Positions 22,119-30,109 of a DNA stretch of 43,736 nucleotides are shown here, piece by piece. Source of the DNA: Oscillospiraceae bacterium (GTDB taxonomy: Bacteria > Bacillota > Clostridia > Oscillospirales > Ruminococcaceae); the NCBI GenBank assembly GCA_004557855.1, contig SFFJ01000013.1:1-43736 (forward strand), read 5' to 3'. Numbering within the stretch: the first letter of the stretch is position 1; every line of letters begins with the position of its first letter. The notes under the pieces are model-generated. The model was not told where the DNA came from. It searched no databases and worked only from the letters and a program-made list of their open reading frames with translations. The position numbers and the translations under genes are program-made.

Positions 22119-24425
22119 CTACTGTCTTACCAGCCGCAGCGCCGCCACGGTAATGTCATCGGGCCTGGTCTCCCGGCAGCGCAGCCGGGCGGCCTCGGCA
22201 ATGCGCCGGCAAAGCTCGGCGGGGTCATCCCCCTCCCAGGCCGTCAGCTGTTCCTCCACCCATGGTTCCTCGGTCGGCACCCCGTCGCTCACCATCAGCA
22301 GCAGGTCCTCCTCCCGCAGGGCAAACCGCCGCTTTACCGGCTCCACCCCATCCAAAATGCCGGCGGGCAGGCTGACCGCCTCCAATCGCATGGCACGCCC
22401 CTGCCGCCGCAAAAAGGTCGGGGCCGCCCCGGCCTTATAAAAGGCCGCCGAGCCGGTATAGCAGTCCACCGCCGCCGCGTCCAGTGTCGCCAGCGTTTCC
22501 CGGCCGCCCTTTACCATCAGGGCGCTGTTCACCAGCCGCAGGGCGCTGCCGCAGGGGATGCCCGCCTCCAGCAGCCGCCCCACCAGATTACACAGCATGG
22601 CGCTATCCAAAGCCGCCGCAGCCCCCGTTCCCATCCCGTCCGAAAGGATGAGCGCCTGCAGCCCCTCCTCCCCCCGGACGTCCCGCAGGGTATCGCCGCA
22701 GGGGGTATTTTCCACCGCGGGCAGCTGGTACTGCCAGTGCTCCAGCCGGTAGCGGGGCTTTTCCCGGTAGGTCAGCAGCAAAACGCCCTCCTGCCGGGAA
22801 CGGGTGGGGCCTTCCATTTCCAGTCCGGCCTCCGCCGCGATGAGCTTTCCCAGCTTTTCGGCATCCACCCGTTGGGGCAGTGCCGCCGGAAACGCCAGCC
22901 GCACCGTCAAATGCCCGCCGGAAGAGGTCCAGCACAGCACCTCCCGCAGCTCCCGCTCGGCCGCCAGCAGCCCTTCGGTGATGCGCCGGGTCAGTCCCTC
23001 GGTGCAGGGGGTGATACCGCAGGAGCGTTCCGAAAGGCCGGTAAGGGTGCCCGCCAGTCCGTCAAACTGGTCGGTGACGATGCTGCGAATTCTTGCTGTG
23101 TGCTGCCGCTGCTCCTCGCGGGAAAGGTACCCGGCATATTCCCGCTCCAGTGCGGCGGCCAGCCGTTCCCGGTTGGGGCAGCGGTCGTTCAGGCCGTCCA
23201 GCGCCTCCGGCGGGATATGCCCGGTTTTGCGGTAGGCGGTAAGCCCCCGCCCCAATGCTCCCACCGTACCGCCGTAGTTTTTCTGCCAGCAGGCCATTTG
23301 GTACAGGCAGCCCCGGCAGTGCCGTTCCGCCATCCGGTCAAATAGTGTTTCGGGGCTTTCTGCAGTGCTTTTTTGCAGCCGGGATGCCACCTCTCTGGTG
23401 GTTGCGGCCACCTCCCGCAGCGCTTCGGCAGCAGTTTCCAGCCGGTCCGCCAAAACGGTCGGGGCCGGCGTTTGCTCCTTCGCCGGGGAGATCAGCTGCC
23501 CCAACCGGCGGGGCACCGCCCCCGGTAAGATCCAAAAGATCCCGGCAGCCAGCAGCACCTCCAGAAATCCCGCCACGCTGCGGGAGGCCAGCATGGCGAA
23601 AAAGCCGTAGCTGATGGCCAAAGCCAGTACGCTTCCCCATCTGCCCAGCGGGGCAAACAGACCGCACAGCAGCCCGCCCACTGCAAAGCAGGTGACCGAA
23701 AGGGTGAATTCCCCGGTGGAGAAACCCACCACCAGCCCGCTGATCACCCCAACCAGGGCGCCGGCCCGGCTGCCCGCCCCGGCTGCCGCCGTAAGCAGCA
23801 GCACCGAAGCCGCCACCCTGCCCATCGACACCCCGGAAAGGGTGATGCTGCACAGACCCATCAGGCACAGCGCCGCCGCCACCGCCAACGACGCCGAAAG
23901 GGTACGCTCCTTCGGGGTTTGGTGGCCGGGCTGCAGCAGTCCCAGTCCCCGCTGTAAAAATACCGCAGCAGCGCCGCCCATCAGCAGGGAGGTGCCCCAT
24001 AGCAGTACATCATACACCAGCGGGTGGCGGTAAGCCCCCGGCACGATCACCGCAGCCGTAAGGCCGAGCAAAACTCCCATCACGCCGTGCCACGGGCGCA
24101 CCCTGTGGGCGATAACGGCCAGCAGCCTTTTTACCGCCACGGCCAGTAATGCGGCCAGCGGGTACTGCCATGCCACGGGGCTTTCGGCGGTGAGGAGGTA
24201 ACCCAGTGCCGTCCCGAGGAGCGCCGGGACGGTGACGGCGGCGGGGGCGGCTGCCGCAAAGGCCACCCCGAAGGGGGCGGTCTCGCCGGTGATGTGCCCC
24301 ATGGCGGTGAGCGTCCCGCCCAGAAATGCGATAACGCCGGGCCGCAGACGGTCGTCATTTTGCAGGGTGTTCCACAGGCGGCGGGGCAGCGAAAGCCCCC
24401 GGAGCTCGGTCGTGTGTTCGGTCAT
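22119..24425 (-). CDS. spoIIE: Stage II sporulation protein E (membrane PP2C phosphatase)
   Basis: A 768-residue homologue of SpoIIE, which dephosphorylates SpoIIAA to release sigma-F in the forespore. The N-terminal third holds about ten hydrophobic segments (residues 30-300), the middle (300-560) is the regulatory region with a CLYQMACW cysteine cluster, and the C-terminus is the PP2C domain with LILSDGMGTG near residue 590, LLMVSDGV and RPDDITV, which supply the metal-binding aspartates. The start is set at 24425 (MTEHTTEL), with AAAGGAAG 8 bases upstream; the longer frame runs through palindromic elements 15 and 16. It implies that the organism is, or descends from, an endospore former. 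Confidence 0.93.
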   Translation of the reverse strand: MTEHTTELRGLSLPRRLWNTLQNDDRLRPGVIAFLGGTLTAMGHITGETAPFGVAFAAAAPAAVTVPALLGTALGYLLTAESPVAWQYPLAALLAVAVKRLLAVIAHRVRPWHGVMGVLLGLTAAVIVPGAYRHPLVYDVLLWGTSLLMGGAAAVFLQRGLGLLQPGHQTPKERTLSASLAVAAALCLMGLCSITLSGVSMGRVAASVLLLTAAAGAGSRAGALVGVISGLVVGFSTGEFTLSVTCFAVGGLLCGLFAPLGRWGSVLALAISYGFFAMLASRSVAGFLEVLLAAGIFWILPGAVPRRLGQLISPAKEQTPAPTVLADRLETAAEALREVAATTREVASRLQKSTAESPETLFDRMAERHCRGCLYQMACWQKNYGGTVGALGRGLTAYRKTGHIPPEALDGLNDRCPNRERLAAALEREYAGYLSREEQRQHTARIRSIVTDQFDGLAGTLTGLSERSCGITPCTEGLTRRITEGLLAAERELREVLCWTSSGGHLTVRLAFPAALPQRVDAEKLGKLIAAEAGLEMEGPTRSRQEGVLLLTYREKPRYRLEHWQYQLPAVENTPCGDTLRDVRGEEGLQALILSDGMGTGAAAALDSAMLCNLVGRLLEAGIPCGSALRLVNSALMVKGGRETLATLDAAAVDCYTGSAAFYKAGAAPTFLRRQGRAMRLEAVSLPAGILDGVEPVKRRFALREEDLLLMVSDGVPTEEPWVEEQLTAWEGDDPAELCRRIAEAARLRCRETRPDDITVAALRLVRQ

Positions 24426-24601
24426 TGTTTCCACTTCCTTTGGCGTAATAGGGTCGTCCGCCATTATCTTACCGCTGCCGCCCTGCCGTATTCTGCCGCA
24501 GTCCGGTGTCGCTTGCGGGGAAAACGGGGGGATTTGCGGAGAAGGAAGGCTTTTGGAGGCGGGCTGCGCCCCCAAAAGCTGCTGCAGGCCGAGGGGGAGG
24601 T

Positions 24602-24676
24602 CCGCAGGCCGCCCGCCGCAGGCGGGCGCACGGGCTTTGCCCGTGTCGGCGGCGCAAAGCGCCGCCGGGCCTGCGG
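24602..24676. repeat. Three-armed palindromic element 15
   Basis: The closing helix pairs 24602-24610 with 24668-24676; arms have loops GCA, TTT and AAA. It is the first member of a doublet with element 16. Confidence 0.8.
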
Positions 24677-24767
24677 CCCGCAACCGGCCCCCTGCAGCGC
24701 CCCGAAAAAAGCAGCATCGCGCCGGCCCGGAGTTCCCCGCAAATGGAAAAAGGTGCAGCTGCCTGAC

Positions 24768-24846
24768 GGCCGCAGGCCGCCCGCCGCAGGCGGGCGCACG
24801 GGCAAAGCCCGTGTCGGCGGCGCGAAGCGCCGCCGGGCCTGCGGCC
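24768..24846. repeat. Three-armed palindromic element 16
   Basis: The closing helix pairs 24768-24778 with 24836-24846; arms have loops GCA, AAA and GAA. Stems match element 15 but two loops are changed, one being TTT in one copy and AAA in the other. Confidence 0.8.
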
Positions 24847-24928
24847 CGCAACCGGCAAGCCCAAAAAGAAAACGCCGCATGGGCTTTCCCCGCCGGATGG
24901 AAAGATAGCGCGAAAGAAAACCGTCAGG

Positions 24929-25309
24929 GTTGTCTTTCGCGTTCAATCAGGGCTGGCGCTGGCCTCTTATTAAAAAGTAATCGTTCCCCCGACGCCAGTA
25001 AAAAAGACGCCCCCGCCCATATGCCGACCTTCCCCTACGCAAGGAGAGGGATGTGTGAAGGGAGGACCATCTGCGGGTCCTCCCTTCGCGTTCAATCAGG
25101 GCAGGGGCTGTCCCTTTACGGAATAGTATGCGTTCCCCCGGCGCCAGCAAAACAGACGCCCCCGCCCATATGCCGACCTTCCCCTACGCAAGGAGAGGGA
25201 TGTGTGAAGGGAGGACCATCTGCGGGTCCTCCCTTCGCGTTATATCAGGGCAGTGGCTGCCCCTTTACGGAATAGTATGCGTTCCCCCGGCGCCAGCAAA
25301 AAAGACGCC
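24929..25309. repeat. Tandem direct repeats of period 149 bp beside tRNA-Arg
   Basis: Two full units (24982-25130 and 25131-25279) are about 95% identical, preceded by a partial, more diverged unit and followed by a partial unit that runs into the tRNA terminator. Each unit begins with CGTTCCCCC and a GCGCCAG-A-rich-AGACGCC segment that copies the left half of that terminator, and contains a 12-bp hairpin (25057-25087 and 25206-25236). No coding sequence is convincing here. Confidence 0.85.
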
Positions 25310-25325
25310 ATTCGGCGTCTTTTTT
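25298..25325 (-). terminator. tRNA-Arg terminator
   Basis: A 12-bp perfect hairpin, including six A-T pairs at its base, gives a run of six T on the minus strand 3 bases beyond the tRNA 3' end. Confidence 0.85.
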
Positions 25326-25327
25326 GC

Positions 25328-25404
25328 TGGCGCGCCAAAAGGGATTCGAACCCCCGGCCTTCCCCTTAGGAGGGGGACGCTCTATCCGGCTGAGCTATTG
25401 GCGC
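25328..25404 (-). tRNA. tRNA-Arg (anticodon CCT)
   Basis: A 77-base gene with encoded CCA. The 7-bp acceptor stem (GCGCCAA with TTGGCGC), D arm GCTC/GAGC, anticodon stem TCCCC/GGGGA with loop CTCCTAA, and TTCGAAT T-loop are all readable. Anticodon CCT reads AGG, a rare codon in this GC-rich genome. The T stem has two G-T pairs. A consensus promoter and a terminator flank it. Confidence 0.95.
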
Positions 25405-25446
25405 GTATCGGATGACGTGGGCGGGAAAAGCTCCCACGCACCCCTC

Positions 25447-25475
25447 ATTCTACCCGCTGCGTCCACTTTTGTCAA
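25447..25475 (-). promoter_or_regulatory. tRNA-Arg promoter
   Basis: On the minus strand: TTGACA (25470-25475), 17 bases, TAGAAT (25447-25452). Confidence 0.75.
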
Positions 25476-25519
25476 CGCCAAAAAGTTTCTTCGGGGGACT
25501 TCCCACCCCGCCCCAAAAG

Positions 25520-25528
25520 TGCTATAAT
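25520..25528 (+). promoter_or_regulatory. Extended -10 promoter of the Nudix gene
   Basis: TGCTATAAT gives an extended -10 (TATAAT 25523-25528); the -35 is weak. Confidence 0.5.
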
Positions 25529-25616
25529 CTATACATATTTGTGCCGCACGGCACCGGAGCGCCCCGGCGTTCCGTCCCATTATAGCGCCCCAGGCGCGGT
25601 AAGGAAGTAACCGAAT

Positions 25617-26078
25617 ATGATAAAACGAGAAAAATCCTGCGGCGTGCTGGTGCTGCGCCGTCAGGAGGATGAATTGTACGTGGTGCTGCTGCGCCACCGC
25701 TTCGGCGGGCACTGGTCCTTCCCCAAGGGCCATGTGGAGGCCGGCGAAAGCGAGCGCCAGACCGCCCTGCGGGAGGTTCGGGAGGAAACCGGGCTCACCG
25801 GCATCAAGCTGATGGACGGCTTCCGGGAGAGCGTGGAGTATTCCCCCAAACCCGGCGTGAAAAAGCAGGTGGTCTACTTTTTGGGTACCACCGAGCAGGA
25901 AAAGCTGATGCGTCAGGAGGAGGAGATCAGTGAGATCATGTGGGCGCCGCTGCGCTGCGCCGCCGACCTTGTTTCCTTCGCCAATGATAAGCGCCTGCTG
26001 CGCCATGCCCAGCGCCGGCTGGGGCTGCTGCCCGCCGAGCCGGAGCCCAGGCCCGACCGGGAGGAGGCGACGGAATAA
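25617..26078 (+). CDS. Nudix hydrolase, diadenosine tetraphosphatase-like
   Basis: A 153-residue pyrophosphohydrolase. The full Nudix box is present at about residues 38-60, GHVEAGESERQTALREVREETGL, preceded by HWSFPK as in bis(5'-nucleosyl)-tetraphosphatases (MutT/Ap4A type). KREKSCGVLVLRR opens the fold. The likely role is clearing Ap4A or other damaged nucleotides. The ATG at 25617 follows GTAAGGAAG. The stop overlaps the next start (TAATG), so the two genes are translationally coupled. Confidence 0.9.
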   Translation: MIKREKSCGVLVLRRQEDELYVVLLRHRFGGHWSFPKGHVEAGESERQTALREVREETGLTGIKLMDGFRESVEYSPKPGVKKQVVYFLGTTEQEKLMRQEEEISEIMWAPLRCAADLVSFANDKRLLRHAQRRLGLLPAEPEPRPDREEATE

Positions 26079-26290
26079 TGCTGCCGAAAAAGCAACCTCC
26101 GCTGGTACGTGCGGAAACGATCTGCTGCGTTATTGCGGCGGTTCTTGCCGCCTTCTGCCTGATGGATCACCCCGCAAGCCGCTGGCTGCTGGCCGCCATT
26201 CTGGCGCTGCTCATCGCCGCCAATGTGATCCAGATCGTGCGGGACAGCCGGGACCGCAAGGCCCGCAAGGAGCGCGAAAATCAAAAATGA
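26078..26290 (+). CDS. Small two-segment membrane protein
   Basis: A 70-residue protein with two hydrophobic stretches (about residues 12-29 and 34-52) and a strongly charged tail (RDSRDRKARKERENQK). No family is recognised. Its ATG overlaps the Nudix stop in TAATG and GGAGGCG lies upstream, which supports it as a real coupled gene. A terminator follows at 26301. Confidence 0.7.
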   Translation: MLPKKQPPLVRAETICCVIAAVLAAFCLMDHPASRWLLAAILALLIAANVIQIVRDSRDRKARKERENQK

Positions 26291-26300
26291 TCCCATCCAA

Positions 26301-26333
26301 CCCCCTGCCGTTTCCCCGGTGGGGGCGTTTTTT
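26301..26333 (+). terminator. Terminator of the Nudix operon
   Basis: CCCCCTGCCG pairs with CGGTGGGGG (one bulge) across a 6-base loop, then CG and six T residues. Confidence 0.8.
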
Positions 26334-26386
26334 ATCCACACTGCGTTGACGGGGGCTTCCTGCGGCCTTCTGCAAACCGCAGGATA

Positions 26387-26474
26387 CGGGCCGCAGGCCG
26401 CCCGCCGCTGGACGGCGGGCACACGGGCTTCGCCCGTGTCGGCGGTGCGGCAGCACCGCCGGGCCTGCGGCCCG
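26387..26474. repeat. Three-armed palindromic element 17
   Basis: A 13-bp closing helix (26387-26399 with 26462-26474). One arm has loop TTC; the other two have longer or non-standard loops, the most irregular copy seen. Confidence 0.75.
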
Positions 26475-26581
26475 CATTGCGGGGTGCAGCGGCTGGGAAA
26501 GAGCTGCGGTGGAGAGGAGCAGGTAAGGGACTTTGGGAGAGTTTGCTGAAAAGCGATCGCCTGCCCCCTGCGCAAAGCAAA

Positions 26582-26615
26582 GGGCCGGACGGCGCATCAC
26601 TGCGCCGTCCGGCCC
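26582..26615 (-). terminator. Terminator of the RNHCP gene
   Basis: A perfect 15-bp stem (26582-26596 with 26601-26615) with loop TCAC, followed on the minus strand by TTTGCTTTG. Confidence 0.7.
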
Positions 26616-26627
26616 GGTAACCGGCGG

Positions 26628-27053
26628 TTATTTCAGTCGGCCCTCGCCGCCCATCAGGGCGGTCATCTCCTCTATGCGCTCCAGCGGGAACGGCGGCTCG
26701 CACAGCGGCTTGAGCGCGATGCTCATCAGCTTCATGGGGTTGTCGTCGGCGGCCACCCGGTTGGAGCTCAACGCCCCGCACCGGCGGCAGCGGTGGATGA
26801 TGGCCCATTCGCCCTTGCCCCGCACCCACACCGCAATCGGCTCCATGATGCCGCCGCAATCCGCCTCCCGGTCGCCCGGCTCTATATCCACGTGCAGGCT
26901 GGAAAGGCAGTTGGGGCAGTGGTTGCGATGCTCGGTGCCGGCCGCGTCGGGGGTCACCAGCCGCCCGCACACCTTGCAGGTAAAGCTGTCGTTGCAGGGG
27001 TGATTTTTGTAGTAGCCCTTTTCAAAGGTCTTGCGTTTATTCTCTCGGTTCAT
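26628..27053 (-). CDS. RNHCP domain protein
   Basis: A 141-residue protein of the RNHCP family (named after the RNHCPNCL motif seen near residue 43). It carries paired cysteines, CKVCGRLV, CPNCL and CRRCGAL, that suggest two zinc ribbons, and HVDIEPGDREADCGGIMEP after the motif, all typical of the family. The role is unknown; a nucleic-acid-linked function is often assumed from the zinc ribbons. AGGAGG precedes ATG 27053. It is followed by a strong hairpin terminator. Confidence 0.88.
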   Translation of the reverse strand: MNRENKRKTFEKGYYKNHPCNDSFTCKVCGRLVTPDAAGTEHRNHCPNCLSSLHVDIEPGDREADCGGIMEPIAVWVRGKGEWAIIHRCRRCGALSSNRVAADDNPMKLMSIALKPLCEPPFPLERIEEMTALMGGEGRLK

Positions 27054-27079
27054 TTGGCCTCCTGTGGATGTTATTCTCT

Positions 27080-27103
27080 GCCGCCCTCCGGCGGCTTATT
27101 TTT
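27080..27103 (+). terminator. Hairpin with T run in the RNHCP-TraX gap
   Basis: GCCGCC pairs with GGCGGC across CTCC, then TTATTTTT on the plus strand. No plus-strand gene precedes it, so it may simply insulate. The rest of 27104-27217 shows nothing. Confidence 0.35.
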
Positions 27104-27217
27104 CGGCGGGTCATCCCGTTCTCTCTGCTCGATCGCCTGCGGCGCCTGAAGTACGGCCTTCACGGTACCCGTCCCCTTTCAGACGGCCGGCCGGCGAAAT
27201 GCCCATCCTCACGGGCG

Positions 27218-27979
27218 TCACCGGATCTGCAGTTGGATCAAGCCGAGAATGAACAGGTGCAGCGGGTAGTAAATGTAGAACAGCCACTTCATCACCCGGT
27301 TGACGGCCGGGTTTTTCCCGCGGCGGCCGTTATACAGCGCCAGCAGCGGGATGGCCAGCACCACGCCCAGCTGCATCAGCCCGTACAGCTTATCCAGCGC
27401 GAAGAAATATACCACCGCGTACAGCGCCACATAAAACAGGCACCAGGCGATCTGCTTTTGGGGGTTGCTGCGGTTGGAGCCAATGGACAGAACGCACAGC
27501 GCCGCAATGCAGCTCCAGTCGGCGGGCAGGGTAAGGATGCAGATGAGGATAACACCCGCCACCTTGACACCCATGGGACGCTTTTCGTCCTCGCACAGCC
27601 ACAGCATCAGCAGGCCGCCCAGCAGCGACCACACTACGCCGGTCTGATTCAGCAGCTCCCCGTAGTAGAACGGGATAAAGGAATGCGGGTCCAGGTAGTT
27701 ATTGGAGGCCAGCAGGTAGGCAAAATGCGATACCACCGCCAACGCCAACAGCCGCAGGGCGTATTTTTTGCGGTCGTGGGTATGGTAAAACCCCTCCGCA
27801 ATGAAAAAGCACATAATGGGGCAGGTGATACGCCCGATGATATGCATGATGACCGGCACCGCTGCCGCAGGATACCCGGGGAACAGCAGCCACGCCACAT
27901 GGTCCACCGTCATGGCCGCTATGGCAATGAGCTTTAACGCATTGGCATCCAGCCCCCGGCAGATTTTTTGTTCCGTCAT
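27218..27979 (-). CDS. TraX family membrane protein
   Basis: A 253-residue polytopic protein of the TraX family, named after the F-plasmid pilin N-acetylase but widespread on Firmicute chromosomes. About eight hydrophobic segments are visible; the signature LDANALKLIAIAAMTVDHVAWLLFPG is at the N-terminus, with HIIGRITCPIMCFFIAEGF next. The start is at 27979, where GAGAGGAG stands upstream. The function is probably acyl transfer to an envelope component; no pilus or conjugation genes are near. Confidence 0.88.
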   Translation of the reverse strand: MTEQKICRGLDANALKLIAIAAMTVDHVAWLLFPGYPAAAVPVIMHIIGRITCPIMCFFIAEGFYHTHDRKKYALRLLALAVVSHFAYLLASNNYLDPHSFIPFYYGELLNQTGVVWSLLGGLLMLWLCEDEKRPMGVKVAGVILICILTLPADWSCIAALCVLSIGSNRSNPQKQIAWCLFYVALYAVVYFFALDKLYGLMQLGVVLAIPLLALYNGRRGKNPAVNRVMKWLFYIYYPLHLFILGLIQLQIR

Positions 27980-28025
27980 TTCGGCTCCTCTCTCCTTCTG
28001 CTCCACCCGTTTCGTACATACTCCC

Positions 28026-28054
28026 ATTATACGACCGATGCCCTACCCCGTCAA
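28026..28054 (-). promoter_or_regulatory. TraX gene promoter
   Basis: On the minus strand: TTGACG (28049-28054), 17 bases, TATAAT (28026-28031). Confidence 0.75.
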
Positions 28055-28124
28055 GCGGGGCAGCCGGGTCGGCGGAAGCGGCGGGGCGCATCGGCAGGCG
28101 GCAGGGGGGTACTGCAAACCGCAG

Positions 28125-28206
28125 CCTCCCCGCCGGGCCCCCGCCGGAGGCGGGGACGGCGGCGCAGCCGCCGGCTTCGGCGCAGCCGAAGCGCCCGGCG
28201 GGGAGG
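28125..28206. repeat. Three-armed palindromic element 18
   Basis: The closing helix is a variant sequence, CCTCCCCGCCGGGC with its complement (28125-28138 with 28193-28206). Arms have loops GGA, GCA and GCA. Confidence 0.75.
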
Positions 28207-28300
28207 ACTCGCAGAGGCCCGCCCCATCAGCCCCACTCCCCCGCCGGTATAGCCCAAAAGCCGCATTCCCTCCCCGCAAGCCCGCAAAAACCGCGGAATT

Positions 28301-28381
28301 CGGGCGCAGCCCGTTTCGGCTTCGCCGAAACACACGAGCGAAGCTCGTGTCGCCCGCCTGCGGCGGGCGGGGCTGCGCCCG
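28301..28381. repeat. Three-armed palindromic element 19
   Basis: The closing helix is CGGGCGCAGCCC with GGGCTGCGCCCG (28301-28312 with 28370-28381); arms have loops TTC, GAA and TGC. One arm carries paired G-to-A and C-to-T changes relative to its relatives. Confidence 0.8.
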
Positions 28382-28410
28382 CCCTCCCCCGGGCTATCCC
28401 ATCCCCCCCA

Positions 28411-28441
28411 AAGAAAAGCAGCACCCTGTTGCAGGTGCTGC
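28411..28441 (-). terminator. Terminator of the maltodextrin operon
   Basis: GCAGCACC pairs with GGTGCTGC across 8 bases, followed by TTTTCTT on the minus strand, about 25 bases past the malQ stop. Confidence 0.8.
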
Positions 28442-28464
28442 CCGTTTGCTTATGTTCGGTTTTG

Positions 28465-29946
28465 TCACCGGGGACGGCGGCGGTACAGGTCGATCAGGTG
28501 GCCCAGCCGGTCGGCCAGCTCCGGGGTGATGCTGTCCGGGGCGGCGCGCCATTTCCAGTTGCAGCCCAGCGTGGAGGGGGTATTCATCCGCGCCTCGCTG
28601 CCCAGCCCCAGCAGGTCCTGCATCGTCAGGATCACGGTGTCACCGGGGCTTTGCAGCGCCCCGCACATCATGCCCCAGTTGGGACCCTCGGCCTCGTTCA
28701 GCCGCAGGTATTCCCACGCAAACCGCACATCCTGCGGGGCGGCGGTGTCCATCCACCCCATGATGGTATCGTTATCGTGGGTGCCGGTATATACCACGCA
28801 GTTGCGGCAGTAATTGTGGGGCAGATAGTCGCTGTCCTCCCGGCTGTCAAAGGCGAATTGCAGCACCTTCATACCGGGGAACCCGCATTCCTCCCGCAGG
28901 CGGTGTACGCCCTCGGTCAAAAACCCCAGATCCTCCGCAATGATGGGCAGATCCCCCAGCGCTGCCCGCACCGCATGGAACAATTCCATACCGGGGCCCT
29001 GGCGCCACACGCCGCTTCGGGCGTTCTCCGCCCGGCCGGGGATGGCATAATAGCTTTCAAATCCGCGGAAGTGGTCAATGCGGATCACATCATACAGCGC
29101 AGCGCTGGCCCGGAACCGGTCGATCCACCAGCGGTAGCCGTCGGCCCGCATGGCCTCCCAGCGGAACAGCGGGTTGCCCCAAAGCTGACCATCGGCGGAA
29201 AACCCGTCGGGCGGGCAGCCTGCCACCTCGATCGGCTCATAGTCCTCATCCAGCAGGAACTGCTCCGGGGCGCTCCACACATCCGCCGAATCCCTCGGCA
29301 CGTAAATGGGGATATCCCCGATAATGCGGATGCCCCGCTCATTGGCGTAGCCCTTCAGCGCCCGCCACTGCCGGGTAAACAGGTATTGCAGCATCATCTG
29401 GAAGCCAATCTCCTGCTTATACTGCTCCCTTGCGGCAGCTATGGCAGCTGGCTCCCGTACCTTCAGCGGCTGCTCCCATTCATTCCACGGGCGCCCGCCG
29501 TGGGCGTCCTTCAGCGCCATAAACAGCGCATAATCCGGCAGCCAGCGCACATTCTCCTCGCAGAACCGCCGGTAGTCCTCCGGCGGGTTTTGGGTAAAAC
29601 GGCGGTAGGCATGGTGCAGCACCCGGTAGCGCAGCTCGTACAGCCGGCCGTAGTCCACCGTGATCTCACTTTCGCACCACGGCAGCGCCTCATACTCGCT
29701 GCGCTCCAGCAGCCCGTCCCGTTCCAGCTGCGGCAGGTCAATAAAATAAGGATTGCCCGCCACAGAGCTGAAGGACTGGTAGGGGGAATCTCCGTAGCTG
29801 GTGGGGCCTATGGGCAGGATCTGCCACCATGTCTGCCCCGCCCGCTGCAAAAAGTCCACAAACCGGTAGGCGTTATCTCCCATGGTGCCGATGCCGTAAG
29901 GCCCCGGCAGGGAGGATATATGCATCAGTACTCCGCTGGTTCTCAT
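28465..29946 (-). CDS. malQ: 4-alpha-glucanotransferase (amylomaltase)
   Basis: A 493-residue GH77 enzyme (EC 2.4.1.25) that moves alpha-1,4-glucan chains between maltodextrins and releases glucose. Family motifs: MRTSGVLMHISSLPGPYGIGTMG and PIGPTSYGDSPYQSFSSVAGNPYFIDL at the N-terminus, the nucleophile aspartate in IRIDHFRGFE, the acid/base in IIAEDLG and the third carboxylate in YTGTHDNDT. The start is at 29946; the Shine-Dalgarno site is weak. It is the last gene of the sugar-transport operon, separated from the repressor gene by palindromic element 20, and indicates that the imported substrate is a maltodextrin. Confidence 0.95.
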   Translation of the reverse strand: MRTSGVLMHISSLPGPYGIGTMGDNAYRFVDFLQRAGQTWWQILPIGPTSYGDSPYQSFSSVAGNPYFIDLPQLERDGLLERSEYEALPWCESEITVDYGRLYELRYRVLHHAYRRFTQNPPEDYRRFCEENVRWLPDYALFMALKDAHGGRPWNEWEQPLKVREPAAIAAAREQYKQEIGFQMMLQYLFTRQWRALKGYANERGIRIIGDIPIYVPRDSADVWSAPEQFLLDEDYEPIEVAGCPPDGFSADGQLWGNPLFRWEAMRADGYRWWIDRFRASAALYDVIRIDHFRGFESYYAIPGRAENARSGVWRQGPGMELFHAVRAALGDLPIIAEDLGFLTEGVHRLREECGFPGMKVLQFAFDSREDSDYLPHNYCRNCVVYTGTHDNDTIMGWMDTAAPQDVRFAWEYLRLNEAEGPNWGMMCGALQSPGDTVILTMQDLLGLGSEARMNTPSTLGCNWKWRAAPDSITPELADRLGHLIDLYRRRPR

Positions 29947-29999
29947 AGTCTTCGCTCTCTTTTCTATCTCGTCTCGGTCCCTGCCCCTGGGCGCGGTCA

Positions 30000-30082
30000 G
30001 GCCGCAGGCCGAACCGTCCTTCGGACGGTTCCGGCGGTCTTCGACCGCCGCGGCGATGCTGCGCATCGCCGGGCCTGCGGCC
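30000..30082. repeat. Three-armed palindromic element 20
   Basis: The closing helix pairs 30000-30010 with 30072-30082; arms have loops TTC, TTC and TGC. It lies inside the operon between the LacI-type gene and malQ. Confidence 0.8.
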
Positions 30083-30109
30083 CTCCCTGCCCGGCAAAAA
30101 CCTGCAAAT

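Noticed and set aside
24426..24851. N-terminal extension of SpoIIE through elements 15 and 16
   Set aside because: The extra residues are translated palindromes (AAGPAALRAADTG repeats), and a proper ribosome binding site lies at the ATG at 24425. Similar extensions of tadA, ychF, mtaB and malQ were trimmed for the same reason.
24947..25150. 67-codon minus-strand frame inside the tandem repeats
   Set aside because: It has no ribosome binding site and is interrupted at unit borders, and the product follows the repeat rather than a protein pattern.
24929..25309. CRISPR array
   Set aside because: The repeats are 149 bp head to tail with no spacers, and no cas genes are present.
27218..27979. 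Conjugation or plasmid origin for the TraX gene
   Set aside because: No relaxase, pilus or replication gene is near, and TraX-family genes are common on Firmicute chromosomes.
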